NCBI RefSeq assembly: GCF_037975245.1
Contig: NC_092570.1
Span: forward strand, 823,501 to 887,500
Length of the DNA stretch: 64,000 nucleotides
Reading direction: 5' to 3'
DNA from: Apostichopus japonicus
Lineage: Eukaryota; Echinodermata; Holothuroidea; Aspidochirotida; Stichopodidae
Shown here: piece after piece, positions 11,901 to 26,900 of the stretch
Numbering within the stretch: position 1 is the first letter of the stretch
Layout: every line of letters begins with the position of its first letter
Position numbers and translations under genes: made by a program
The notes under the pieces: generated by a model
Told to the model about the DNA's origin: nothing
The model's database searches: none
The model's input: only the letters and a program-made list of their open reading frames with translations

Positions 11901-14900
11901 TTCTTACCCCTGCCACCTCCTCCCAATTTGTCCTAACCTCCCAAAAACCCTAATCCTAACCCTACATGGTACATTTAGATTGGACAAAAACTAATCATTA
12001 CCAATAAAGTTTGGTTCAATTTCCTACTCCTACCCTCAATCACACTCCAACAATCAATTCAAGTAAATGTCAAGCTATACTCCTAACTATGTGTGTGTTG
12101 GGGGGGGGGAAGGGGAGGGGTAGTGTCCTACAGTCACAGGGTCTGGCATACAAAAAATTGAATTCCTGTAATATTTGCTGTAAAAAGTTAAGTTTGCGAC
12201 CTTAATTATTACACTTACTGTCTTACATATGTTTACTTGAATTCTTTTAATTGTTCTGGTAGTGACCTTCTTGTCAAGCCCACAAGGGCCATTTTAGTTC
12301 ACTTACTTTTCACTTTTACACTTCTTATTCTTACTCATCTGTGTTAGTTATGTATTATGTGAGAAATATATTAATAATAAACTGAAGCTTCTGAACGAGA
12401 AGATGAACCTCTCCACGTTAACATTTCCTTATAAACAGATCCTCTTGTTAGCAGAGTTGGAAATATTCCTAAACCGTGAATCCCAGCTTGACGATACTAT
12501 ATTGCCACCATCCCCCATCTCCCCTCCCCTCCCCCCACCAACCATTAATGCTATCTCAACAAGTTAAGATTGAAATAAGAGCTAAAACTAGGTTAATAAG
12601 ACAACAGAACATGTCAAATCACTCTCATGATTACTTAATCAGCAAGACTGACCTCCATTTTATGGAGATGTAAATGTTACTTATTTTTTATTAAATCAAA
12701 TTATCCATCTTGTTTCTTTCTCCTTCTTCTTCATCTCATTTCATTAGTGTAAAATGATTCTCTGAGATGATCAATTCATAATACCGTGATGCACTGGTTT
12801 GAATAAAATTGATACAATTATGGTAACAATGTATTTTATTATGATATGCTATTTTCAAGGCTAAATTTACCAAATAATCCCACAAAACAAGACCATTATG
12901 AAAACAACCTGGGGAAACTCTTGCGAAGAAATTCTGTTTTTCCTATTCAGCAAATAATGGTGATTAATACATACAAACAGGCTGTGTACTGTATGTTACA
13001 ACAGCATAGCATCTAATCGATCCTTTAAGTTCTTCTCTCAAATCAAGCTAAAGAGATGTAATATATACGATTCAAAATAATGTTTCAATGTCGCTTACTT
13101 TAATTACATGCCAAGAAAGGTCATCTCTTGTATATATACAAAGAAACTCTGAGCAAAATTGCCATTTGTAAATTGGAAGCACTTCATCTTTTTCATGCAT
13201 ATTAACCAAACTTTCTTTACAAGCTAGTTTCTATCGTGTGATATGACTTTCAGCTTAAGAGACTTTCGTTAAGAGCCATAAATGCAATACTGGCATTCCT
13301 AAAAAAAAAATTTAAAAAAAATGATCAAATTCTTTACTTCAGTGTTAGAAATATTGCAGAACATGTGACAAAAAGAACAGTGAAAAGATAGCCAGAAGGC
13401 ATTGAGTTGAGATGCGACAGAATTTTTACTGTAAAAGGTTTTGGTACGTCTTTCAGAATCTTGATATCAAAACTAGTGAGGTGCAATTTCTGTTTATATT
13501 TGAAGACGTTTCAGGAAACATGAATGACGCAAACCTACTTCTATAACTATGTTAGATTTGACAACAAAAAAAAAAGGCCATGAAACTTCAACTTTTGGAA
13601 TGAAAGCCACCTATCCTCTCCTATTCACGTCACAGACAACCAACCTCTTTCTGGAGAAAATGATCTTTGCACGAAATGATCAGGAGGAATATCTCTTGCA
13701 GAGTTTGGACAATTTAAAAAAAAAAGAAAAAAAAAGGAAGGCCAAGGAAATAGAAAGTAATATTCAATGCCTAATCTATGATTAAAGTCAAAGAAAAGTT
13801 GAAGGCAACGGTCGACTGAACTTCATGATATGATAAGGAGTGATCACAGCTGCTCTGTATCTAGGAATCACACGTACCGCACGATTATGAAGTAATATCA
13901 CAGAGGTCTTCTGTTAACAGACAGGAAATTGTCAAAACAGGAAAGCCCAAGTTTAATATGAAACTGATACATGAATAAGGTGATAGGTGCAGAGGGTGAG
14001 AGGTGGGGGATGGGTGGGCAGGGGAGAGAAGGGCACGGGAGAGACCTATCGTTCCCAATGGTTGTATGGAGAGGGAAGAAATTATCCTTGTCCCGAAATA
14101 GTGAAGTTCTTTCAAGGAGGTTCTGATGTTCCAATTTATTCCCAGACTTTGAGATGTGCTAGATTAGTTAACAAGATATCTCAGAGAACTATAAATGCTT
14201 TAAAGTTGAAGTTTGAAGAGTTATGACCATAAAAATGACTTCCTAGCATTATTCGAGAGAGAAACTGGCGACCCTCATCACTGATAGGAACATTAATGGA
14301 ACCTAATGGAAAGTATTTTGATATATGTTAGAATTCTCAACCCTTTATTATAAATCTACCCACCATCAGCCCTGCTTTATCCCCCTGCCAACCCCCAACC
14401 CCACTCCCACCCCCTTTCTACCTTCTCTGCTTTCAATTCCAAGTGGCAATTCTTGTTCCAGAGCACTATGTAAACTTAAAAACCGAATTAAATAATTGTA
14501 CAGACCGAACCTCGGTCTCAAAGATGGAGAGAAGTGTGTCAGAGGTGGCAAACAAATTTCAACTGAAGCAAGATAATGATAGTTGATAGATTTTTCAATA
14601 AAAAAAATAAATAAATCAAAACCAACAGTTAAACTTCATAAAAGAATCAAATGCAATGCCACACTTCATGACTCTTGGATGATAAAATCCAACGACAGGA
14701 GACAAAATTCAATAAAATTTATCAACCTTGGAGGTTTATAACAGGAGGCGTATCAAGCAGATGTATGAATTGATGTATTCTGTCTCTGGTATCATAATAT
14801 ATTAAAAGGAAAAGAAAAACACGACAAACTGAGACGAACAAACTAACATAGTCGATTTCATCGAATAGATTTCATGTTTAGTTTTTGAATTACCATGGCA

Positions 14901-17900
14901 ACTAATGCTTCGATGGGATTTGATCTGGTGACCTATTTCTTTGATACAGTTTCTAATCAAGTTATCTGTCATTGATTTTAGTTTTTACAGAAGCCTTACA
15001 TTCTTCTTGGTTTAATCGTAAACATTAACCCGTTGCAGAAGAGACACATAGAGAAACATAGAGAAACATAGAGACACATAGAGACAATTTATCGAATTTT
15101 GTGACTCACGTACCTGATGCTTTGAAATGTGACATCATTGTAAACATTTTCTAGCTTCCTGTCATCAAATTTCTTAATGAAGACAACATAATGAGGTCCA
15201 TTGGGTGCTTTCATGAAATCCTGACAAAAAAGTTAGAGAAATAAATGTCAAAATGAGGTGACTCTTTTAGTCCCTATAGACTGCACAGTGTGAGTATGAG
15301 GATGTTTACAAAGCTTTCTGCGTTTTATCAAAACCCTACAAAGATGTATTACTCAAAATAGAGATGATCAAACTTAGACAATTTGACTGAATTTCACCAA
15401 ATAAGGAATAATAATTGCGTAATACCAAGTCTCAAGTGACGATAACTGTTAATTTTCATACACATATGTTGTTGTTGAGTTGCACACAGATGTGCCCCAA
15501 AGGTATCTATTTAATATTTCCCATAGTAATTTTAAATTCTGAATTTATTAAAAAGTGTGATGTATTTTTCTAGGATATTTTGATTTTTGTCCTAAAATAT
15601 TGTCAGGTATTAAAGCAATGTCATATTAGGGTAAACTATTAAAAAAACAATTTATGATAATATTCTTTTTTCAATACTCCAATGTAAGCCAGGATCCTAT
15701 CATATTTCAGAAAATAATGTTACCTCAGCCGACTATGATCCAAAAATAACAGTGATTAACAAAATTTTATCTCTATAAATAAACTATTTGTCTACATATT
15801 GTATTTATTGGTACAATATACGGTAAAATTATATCCCCATAAAATAAACAACTATTTGTCAACATTTCGTATTTATTGCCGTACAATATTCAGTTAAATA
15901 ATATCTCCATAAATATAAACTACTGTTTGTCTACATATTGTATTTATTGGTACAATATTGGGTATTGGTATCAACAGCCAAAGTCAATATTATGCAACAA
16001 AAACACATAATAAATCTATTTAAATCACACAGTACTTCTGGATCTACAGGATTCAGTGGGCAAAATTGGTGTAATTCAACGCATAAAGTCAATTTCCTGA
16101 AACCGGTTATTTTGTGTTCCCCATTCAACAAACCTTTCTCTAAATAACCATCTCCCACTCCCTCCCTCTCTATCCTTGCCCCTCCATCCCCATCCCCTCT
16201 GTTTTTTCAACCCCCCCCCCACCTTCAACCCCATTGCAACTGATTCCTAATATCGTTTCAACATTTCGTCTGAAGCAAAATGGAGGAAGAATTCTCTCAA
16301 TGTTTTGTTCACATGTATTAAACAAACTATTAACCAGCTGAGAGCAGAGCTAATTTTCAAAAAGCTTTCACTAAATACATGTAAATATTTTTCGGGTCAG
16401 TTGATTCTCAAAGTAAACAATTTCTGGGAAAACTTTGATTTGATCTTCGTCTCGACACCGGAAGTTGGATAGTTGTTAATGAAACTATGGTTCAATTTCA
16501 GGTAAAGATACAATTTTTTGGGGGAAAATTGAATCAGTCCGATATCCAAATTAAATTACCTTAATGTGTAGAATCAATAGAGACTGATTAATCACATAGA
16601 ACAAAGTGGTTTCTGACAGGACTGAGAAAAATAACAAGAACCAAATAAATTACAGAGAAACACTAAATACATTTAAGGTCAAATGATTTTAGCCTTGAAA
16701 TATATCAGGTGTTGTAACAAACCCTCAACAGTTCAATGTGATCAATAAACTAACACACAAGTTTATATCTAAGCAAGCAAAATTACTTAGAAAAACTCCA
16801 TCTTTAGGTCAATACCATATCGTCATAGAAGATTATATGATGGCTAGTATATGGCTTTGGCTATCAGCTAGTATGATTTTTGTCTGTTTTTTGTTGTTGT
16901 AAATTTGGTGATATGTGGTAAATTTATGCATCTGGCAACAGGAGAATGAAACATGTCATCACGGCACTTTAGCTGAAATTATGTTTTTAGTTCTTTATAA
17001 CATTTCAAACATTTATCCACAGAGCAAAATAATGTCTCTATACATAAGTTCCATATTCATTTTCATGAAAATCTAACGACACAGGATAGTAACAGCTAAG
17101 GAAATGTTTCAGATATTTCAGCTTCAAGGATAAATCAACAAGAAGATTATAAGTACAAAGTAAAGCTTTTAAGCTTGACATCACAGATCACGTACTGTAA
17201 TCCATAACCCGGAGAAATCAAAGCTTTGGTCAGTCAAACATAGTTTACATTCAATATATCTATCAATCTATCAATATATAACATATCTCTAATTTGGGTC
17301 AATATATTGAGATTGGAGTTTTTCGAACTAACAATGTGGATTACATTTCTCCACACAAATAAGTAGTGTTCGACCGATTGTATGACAATCGGTTTTACCG
17401 ATTACCGATTATTTCCTGTGACAATCGGCCGATTGCCGATTACCGATTACCGATTACCGATTATTTCAAAATTTTCGTGGAACTGGCCCAATGTATGATT
17501 AAGTGTTATGCATGATTACCAACTTCTAGGCCAATACAATCAAAGATGAACGACTTAACTTTTCACAGTAAATATTAATGGAGCAAGTAAAGAACACTGT
17601 AATACATACATAGGGCGATGTACGATTATAACGAGGAGTCGCAATATTGCAATCCCGCCACAACACAGTACTGTACAGACTACAGAAGGGGGAAAATAGT
17701 AGCCATTGGCTACGAAATGAAAAACAAAAAAGTTAGGGACAGGTTCTACAACTGCTATTAAAACCATTATCAGTGTTGCAACTCCAACGTAAATAAAGTT
17801 AAAAGTATATCCCACGTAAATAAAATATTCGTTATTTCGTTAGCTGATATCGAAATATATAATCTGATATGAAAAATTCTTTAGTGGATAAGCAGTTTGC

Positions 17901-20900
17901 TAACAGTTTTATTTTATTATGAAAAATAAAACAATCCCGAACGTTTGCTTCAAGTTTTCAATGATTACCATCTGCGCGGTAAAACTTCCGATCGAACGAA
18001 CGTTGTTTCAAACGATCATACACAGTAAGTCAATAGCGCTTCTCCATTGACTTAACTACATGTGGGAGAAATCACACACTAAAGTCCCATTGACTTTGTC
18101 GCGGCGTGTCACTGGAAATCAGACTTGCTTTTAGTCGGTTGCGGTAAGGAGTTTAGATACTGTAAGCACGTATGGTACATGCGGCATAGGAAAAAAAGTT
18201 CATCGGGCTTTTCGTAAAAATATGCGTAAGAATGTTTGCCTAATCACAAAATACTGTTATGCAGTAGAACTTCTGAGGAATGTCGCCAAACGTGTTTATA
18301 GATTTTTAGGTGTATTTGGAGCCTTGATTTCATCATTTTATGCCATTTGTAAAATCTTGGGCGCATTTTCAAACTTAACAGTTCTGAAGCTCAACCACTA
18401 GCCTAATGTACGTAGTTCTCACAATGAAAAAAGCCTAATGTTATTGTTTTCACTTTCCAGTTTTTCACCTACGGTGAAACGGCCAAAGTGGTTCAAAAGT
18501 ATACTTATTTGGTGATTATATTTAGTATAGACAATTTTTCTTTCTTATCAATCGTTCAACATGATGACAGGTGGTTTTGTTAGATGCAACAAGCGAAGTA
18601 AAAAATACGTCGTTCCCCTAAGCTTATCGCGGGTATACTGTGTGATCATGTTACGCGGGTATACTGCATGATGTTAACTGCCAAAACTGGATAGTGTATC
18701 GAACAGCATTTGTACAAACTCGCGCGAGGGACTTACGATACCATTCCCCGGTAGATTAGCGCACCTTCTCCGGCTAAGAATAGCATTGAATCGAATGATA
18801 AAATTTTTTCCCCCGTTGTGGTTGTGGTGTATCAAAAGCGCGGAAAATACAATCCTTTATGTGGAACGTAATAATCGGTTCCAACTAATCGGTAGAGCAA
18901 TGGATTTTGCCGATGCCGATTATTTACCGATTGTCTGATAATCGGCCCGATGCCGATTGTCTAACCGATTATCGGTCGAACACTACAAATAAGTTTAATT
19001 TAAAATCTGAAAATTGTGTTTTTTAAATTCATATGTAATGGAAACTTGATTGAGGTAATTCTGCTTTATTGCAGTATGCTCAATGTTTATCATTTGCTGT
19101 GTACAAAATTGTGTCAGAAATAGAAAATATATTATCTAAGAGAATAAACAACAAGAGCCCAATGGGGACTATGGTTGCTTGCTTAGTGGAATATTAAGAG
19201 TTTATATGTCCTCACCCAATATCATAATATTTATGACCATATATATAGCTTACCAGCTAATAACCAACAACTGTTTTCCAAGATTGGATACAATCTGATT
19301 TACGGTTGTGGAGTTATTGCAATTTGAACATTTTGCCCCTCCCAAAAAATTTGGCCCGATAAAATTTTGAGCCTACATGGTCCCGAAGATATTTGGCAAA
19401 AACAAAGTGGCTCAAAAATATATTTGCCTCCCAAAACTTGAACCACCAAAAATGTAGGCCCAAATGGTCCCAAAAATATTGGGCCCCACAATTTTGGGCC
19501 CAAAGAATGTATCTCATATTCATTTGAGGTAGAAATAAACTTTGGGCCCAACCGGCCCAAAAATGAGCCCAGAATTTTTTGGGGCCCAGATGACCTACAT
19601 GTATCATGCACAGCTATTACATGTACAGCTATTAACCAACAACTGTATACCAAGTTTGACAATGATCTGACTTAAGGTTGCAGAATTTTTGCAATATAAA
19701 GAAAATATGGTCCCAAATGTATTGGGCCCCACAAATTTCGGGCCCAAAGAATATGTCCAAAAATGTATTTGAGGTGCAAGTAACATTTGGCCCAAAATTG
19801 GGCCCGGAGTTGTTTGGGACCCAGATGGTCCCAAAAACAATTAGGCCTATATGTACCAGCTACTTAACAACAACCGTATACCAAGTTTGGCTGCAACACA
19901 ACTAAGGTTGCATAGTTATTGTAAATGTAAAAATGTTTATGTTTAAACCCATTACCTCATTAATATTCATAAGGTCATCAGGCCAAAAAAGAAAAGGGCA
20001 CACCTTCCCACTACAATACATGTACATAGCAAGTGTGACAAATATCTATCACTCCCTTGTTGATTATCCCAGGCAAGCAAGTGTCACAGACGCACACGCA
20101 CACACCACACGGGCACGCACACAAATGTTTGTATTACATTCAGACCGAGGACCCTATTGTATTTTCCATTGTTCAAATCCACGTACCCTAACCTTAACAA
20201 TACCCCATACAATAGAATTCTTCCGAGGACGTGGTGATTCTTTAGAAATCACAACCGAGGACCTGGAATTCTTTTGTTCAAGTCCTCGTTCAGATAGAAA
20301 AACAAACGCACACATACACACGCCAACCTAGCTACATAAGTTCCTTTGCTTCCAGCAAGGAACCAAAAGCAGATAATGGGCAACATTATACAAAGTATTC
20401 ACATTTGCTGGACAATTTTACAAACCTACCAAAGTATTACTCAAAAAAAGACTGCAAATAATCAAAGAAAGTCCCAGTCCTCTGAAATACTTTCACTGGA
20501 TGAAGATTAATGAGCTAGTAATAAATGAAATCTACTTTAGGGAATAATTTATGCAGTAATGCAAGGCTATGGATGATGGTCAAAAAATGGGGCGTGGCAG
20601 TAGGGTCATTGAAATTTACTTCCATGTAGGTGTCAGGGGGTCCTTCAACAGGAAAATAATTAAAATTTCAGAAGTGAAATGGCTGCATTCTGTGGCAAAT
20701 TTTAGTCTATAATTGAGTTCTACATATGTATGCATATTTGTGATGATAACTACTTTCCATTTTTGTGTTGGGGAATTCAAAAATGGAGGGGGGGGTGTAT
20801 ACATCCCCACAGCCCCCTTGGATCCATGCCTGCCTGCATGCTGTAAGTTATCACAGTGGAAAAAATGTGCTTATGCATAGCTGTTAAACATACAATTCAT

Positions 20901-23900
20901 GCAGCTAACATGTTGCATGGGGACTTGAGGAGTTAATGTTTATTTGCATTAAGTGCTTCCTTTTCAAAATGTGAACATTTAAAAGCTTTTCTGCTGTCAT
21001 AATAATACTTAAGGAAATGCTATATATTCTGTTTAGTCTTGCAAGAACTGATCAAAATGACTATTACACACTTGACCAGATTTTCACCTTGTCTGCATTA
21101 TTAACAGTGTCAATTCTATTGACGTCAAAGGTTCTGTTAATTCAAGCTTGCCATGAACACAGCTTGTCATGGATACAGCTTGCCATGGAATACAGCTTGT
21201 CATGAATACAGCTTGCCATGGATACAGCTTGCCATGGAATACAGCTTGTCATGAATACAGCTTGCCATGGATACAGCTTGTCATGAATACAGCTTGCAGT
21301 GGATATAGCTTGCCATGGATACAGCTTGCCATGGATACAGCTTGCCATGGATACAGCTGGCCATGGATACAGCTTGCCATGGGTATAGCTTGTCATGGAT
21401 ATAGCTTGCCATGAATATAGCTTGCCATGAATGCAGCTTGCCATGGATACAGCTGGTCATGGATACAGCTATGGGTATAGCTTGTCATGGATATAGCTTG
21501 CCATGAATATAGCTTGCCATGGATGCAGCTGGCCATGGAATATAGCTAGCCATGAATATAACTTGCCATGGATACAGCTTGCCATGGATATAGCTTGCCA
21601 TGAATGCAGCTTGCCATAAAATATAGCTTGCCATGAACATAGCTTGCCTGAATACAGCTTGCCATGTATACAGCTTGCCATGGCTACTGACTTGAAGTAA
21701 ATTAGAAGTCTCAACTTGAAAACAAAATTATCCAGCTACAGTGCTCTTAAGGATTTTACACTTTCTCCCTTGCTGACCTCAAAATGACCACAAAGAATAG
21801 CTGGGCTCTAAAACTCTTTATGGGAAAGTCATGTGCCAATATGACATCTGATGAAACTGCCTATCATATGATGCCATGTTTAGATTTCCAGATTGTAACC
21901 TCTGCTGAACCCAAATGACATGTACCCTCCACCAAAAACAACAGGGCTCTTGTACTTAATAAAGAAAAGCCATAGCCACACATACCAGCTACTGCAGTTT
22001 TCTATTTAGAAATATCATATTTAGTTAGTGTTCAAGTTTTGAAACCTGGTGACCTTAATGAACTCTGACCTTCATCATATTGTATAAAACAAACTATACA
22101 GTACACAAGGCTATCATACCATGCATATATGAGCTCCTTGCATGTTCTGGAGACAGTACTTTTGATATATTCACATTTTGCCCACTGCTGACCCCAACAG
22201 ACCTTTGACCTCCACCACACTCAATAGGGTTTGCTGAACTAATTACAGGAAATCCACATGCCAGAACTGCACTGGCGACCTTCCTTGAGATATCATGTTT
22301 ACAAGATTTTCACACTTCTTTCCTCTGTTAACCTGAAATAACCTTTGACATTCTACAAACCAATAGCAAGCTACACATTAAGTTTGAACTTCATGCAACT
22401 TCTACTTAGTGAGATATAGTGGGAACAATGTTTTCAGACTTTCACCGGTGCTGACCACAAATGACCTTTGACCAATACCAATACCAATACCAAACCAGTT
22501 CTACCTAAAGGGGTACCTACATACCAAGTATGAAATGTACCCCAGTTATCCTTCTAAACTTAGAGGGTTTACAAGGAAGCGTCACGAACAGACACACATA
22601 CACACACGCATACACAGGCCATCATCATCGTATCGATTCCTAAAACTAGTGATAAAAAAAACTAGTGATATATTTTACGCTTATTAGTGTATTTCTGTGA
22701 CAGCTGAGGAGACCTCTTTTAAACTGTTATCTACACGCAACTGATTCCCTTTCTTAATTCCATAGAATTTCTCCTCTACAGAGTGTGTATTGGCACAGTT
22801 CATTAAGACTTAATCAAGCTATAAGCAAGATTTTCATTTGTAACAAAGAAAGTATTCTCTACTTCATGAACCTAAAACTAGAAATAGAAATTGCAACGTC
22901 AGAAACTCTTGTCAAAACTTGCCATTTCGTCAGTGTCTCTGGTGAGAATCTTGCATACTAACTTTGATGTAGGTCATACATATATATAGTTAGTCTATAG
23001 TTGAGTCTTTAGTTTTATGTTAAAACAACAGTGATAAATGTATTGATTGAAATAAAACATGTCACTTCAAGGATGAAAGAATTTGTAATCTGAAGAAATA
23101 TCTGACCATGGGAAAAAATAAAAACTGTGATGACATTCTGACAGCTGATAACATATTTAAGACCTTGTTCACATTTGAGAACTCAAGGACGATTATTGAT
23201 ATTAAGTCAGCGAGGAGGATCAACTAGTTAAGAACAAGACGCGTTCACATTTAAAAACGAGTGAGTTCCGTATTAAGTCCGCTTGCGAGATTAATATAAT
23301 GCACAGGGGTGAAAATGTCATATCAGCTGTAAACATTTTCCCTGTGCTTTGCCATTGCCACATGTGCTGTACTAGTACGTACTACTCAGAACACCACTGC
23401 GCCGCAACGTTCAATCATCGCATATAAACAGTACACTGTATTCAAACCACTCTGTACCAACATAACCACAACAAATTAACCCAGATTAGAATGTCTAACC
23501 AAACCCTTCAAATGGATGAGTGAACGATCTTACTAGTCAGTGTTTTACTGCTGATGTTGCATTTGATGCTAATCCAACATCAAATGCTCTTAATGTTAGG
23601 TATAAAGACCTAGTAAGGTCTATGCGTAGGCTACTGTAACTTCATTATAGGCTAGGCCAGATGTAATTATTTAAGCCTTTTACTAACTGCCGAACAACCG
23701 AACCCAAAATCATCCGTTTTGAAATAAACATGAAACTACTGATTTTTGCCTCTTAAAAAATCTGTGAGTTTGGCGTACAAAGAAATACAGTTTCTTAGAT
23801 TTAAGTGGAGTGTCGCGTGAGCGTTCACACTCAGAAAATTAATCGCCCTTGCGGATTGAAGTATGGGTGGTTCTTAAGTGTGAACAATGACAGCCCAGCT

Positions 23901-26900
23901 TGCCTGTAGAAAACAGTCCTGCTCAAATTTACTCAAGCAGAAATAATTTGTAACTTGATAGCATAAATTGCCCAAGTACTGCTATTAGGATTCATCCTTG
24001 AGGGCATCTAAATAATTGACCAGCCACCATATGATTGTAAACACAAGTGCTCTAATAGCCAGCACTAATTTCCTGTGTGAAGACAAATTTGGCTTGACCA
24101 CTGAAACATTACACTGTGTGTTTAATCAAGAATTTGTGCAGAGGAGCGTTCAGTATGGCTTGAAACATTGTTTGGGGAGAAACGGAAATTTAACGAATTT
24201 CTGTAATTTTGTTGGAAATGATTTAATCCGCTGGTTATGAAGCTCCTTAACAACTCAATGGATTCAAGAATTCTGACTTGCCTTTTTTATATGTTACAAT
24301 TTAGTCTAGGGCGGGATACCAGCTGTAAAGGTACAAGTAGGGCTAATGTTCAGCTCTAATTGTAAAACCTAACAGAAGTTAACTCTTCTTTGACAAAGTA
24401 ATATTCTTCTCCCAACGAAAACTGTAACTTCATGTCTAATAACACTAAGATGTTCCACACAGCGACGCACAACAAGCAATCGTTATAAGCAAAATGAGCT
24501 CTGAAATTGAGACTAACAGATGTTCTTACTATACATAGTCACAGGCCCTGAAGGAGGTTGGAAACCTTGTCTTTTTACCTTCATGTTAATATTACTCACC
24601 ATTTCTGTCTCTTCAAGTCCATACTCAATCAATTTCTCTTTGGTGTATTCTACAAAGTTGACCTGGTAGGGGTGACCTTCAGGAGGTGGCCTGAGGTCAA
24701 AGAGAACATTTATTTGGTGCTCTGAGGCTAAATCAAGCAATTCTGTCAGCTTTGGTACTGTCTGTTCCTGATAAAGAGTTCGCTGTTCATCTGTTAGCTC
24801 AGCGACAGTCCCGAACGGATCTCTCTGATGGGGGGAAAAAAACAAAAACAATGGGGAATTTCAAGAAACAAGCTCCAAGTTTTATTTCAATACAGGGTTT
24901 GGTGATAATTTAAAAATGTCTTTCGACACACAGTTATTATATACTGTAGTTGCATAATTCTTTGATGTAATACAACTTTTCTTTATAACAAGCAAAATCA
25001 CATAGATCATTTTGGTATCTTCCACTTATTCCATATCAGGGATTGTTCAAGCTTTAATATGGTCAAAGATAATGCTGACGAAAAGGAGCCAATTACTGTA
25101 TAAACACCAGCCATTTCTAGTTTTGACATATTTGTGTATAAAGAACTCTTTGAGGTTGTTTAATTAATGCAATCATCACTAAGTAATCGCAACATATCTA
25201 ACTACGGACCAACTTGAACGAAATGCTTGAAAATCTGTTCCTTGTGTTTTAAATAACGAAAACGATTGGACGATATCCATCTACCTGTCATTTATTATAA
25301 AGGCCCTAATCCAACAATTTCTCGTCCCACAAATAAATTTCCTGAACAAGAAAATAAACATGAACACAGGATGCAGATCATCAATCCCACCAATTTCAAC
25401 TTGATACCGGCACCAACCCTGAGTCAAGCCTCTCTAAAATTGTTGAAATCTGTTAACAAAAAATTCTCAGGAGCAATGAAATGTCTAGATCATGCATTCT
25501 TACTACAAATTCCTACACGGCAACTAAGAAATTGAGAATTTGATTCGTTTCTACAATTTTCTCTTTCTGTAAAATATGCAGAGTGTGAAAACACAAAATA
25601 TGTCCTCAAATTCAGTAGCATTTTTGTGCAAATTATTCCTAAACAAAAGCTAACATATGTCTACAAACCTCGAGAAACCATGATCCCGTATTCAACGATT
25701 TTAAGTCTGTAAAAGTAAACCACTCTACAAGTGTGCTTGTTCTCTCAGGAAATATCTCTTGAACATTCGTCGTTCTTTCCAGTGTGTCATCATGCATGCA
25801 GAAATGTTCTCCGTCAGAACTATAAAAAGGGTACGAAAACAGACAAAAAGAAGTGTCCGTTTAATTTATGAAATACACAGTTTAAGTTCAAAACATCTGC
25901 AGATTTTGTCATATATATGTTATATTTGAAGTATTATAGTCTACTTTTTGTGTATTATGAAATAAATTATAAGAATAGTTAAAGTTGAATGAAACTTAGG
26001 CAAGAACATTTCTACTACTTCAAACTTATCAATTTCATAAATACAAAACGAAGCAGTGCAAAACTAAGATAGTTATGAAGAATGATATGCTGAAAAAACA
26101 ATCTGTGGTTGATTGTTGCAATGAGAGCAAATTTAAGAGAGTACACCTACATCAATAGTAGCTGCCATTTACTAATGGAATCCTTGCCCCAATTATGGAA
26201 TATAAGAAACAGATGATGGATATAATATGTATACAAAATAAAACTGCATTAAACATGCAAGGCTTTCTGGGTCACTGAAGAGATTCTCATTCATACAGAA
26301 TTTTATAAAAAAATATAAAAAATGGTTAAAAGCTTTCTGACAAATTTTTATCAAAGATTAAATTACATATTATTGAATGATGATGCGGGGAAGACGTGAA
26401 CCTTCAAATCATCGGGGAAGCTTTGTATTGTTGCATATTATTCACCTGGACAAACAAATTTAGATTATCAAGAAAGGCAGTTAAAACTTTGCTTTGGCTG
26501 ATAGAATGCTATCCACATGCTTGAAGCCTAACATTCAGTGCAGAGTATAATACCTCAGCCTAGCCTTATTTGCAGATATATTAAACACTAATGAAGGGAG
26601 ATATGAATGTTCACCTGCTATTTCAACAAACGAGAAACGTCCACAACGCCCCCTTCTCTTGGACATTACAGGTTCAATCTAGTTAGCCCTCTCTTGGTTC
26701 ACTCCAGGCAAAAACGGTGATTTTTCAGGTATCACCTGATCTACAAAGGAGGCTAACAAAAGCTGTCTTCCTTATCATTATTCCAGCGGGAGTCACTTAC
26801 TGTGTGAATTTATTGTGTTGATATCCGCTGGAATAATGTTCGGAAGATAGCTTTGGTTACTTCGTACATCATGTGATACCCAGAAAATTGCCGTTTTTTC

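Larger units (their letters stand above)
15221..24599 (-). other. GDPD intron 10 (9.4 kb)
   Basis: The longest intron of the gene. It contains the 1.6-kb hAT element, GGCCCAAA-rich repeats, a 16-bp minisatellite, units of about 135 bp and an inverted-repeat element, all listed separately. No other exon was found. Confidence 0.75.

Noticed and set aside
13885-14226. Overlapping frames of about 78 codons on both strands
   Set aside because: They lie in an intron, share no family features and overlap each other on opposite strands.
24016-24240. 74-codon plus-strand frame
   Set aside because: Antisense to the GDPD gene inside an intron, with no homology signal that I can see.
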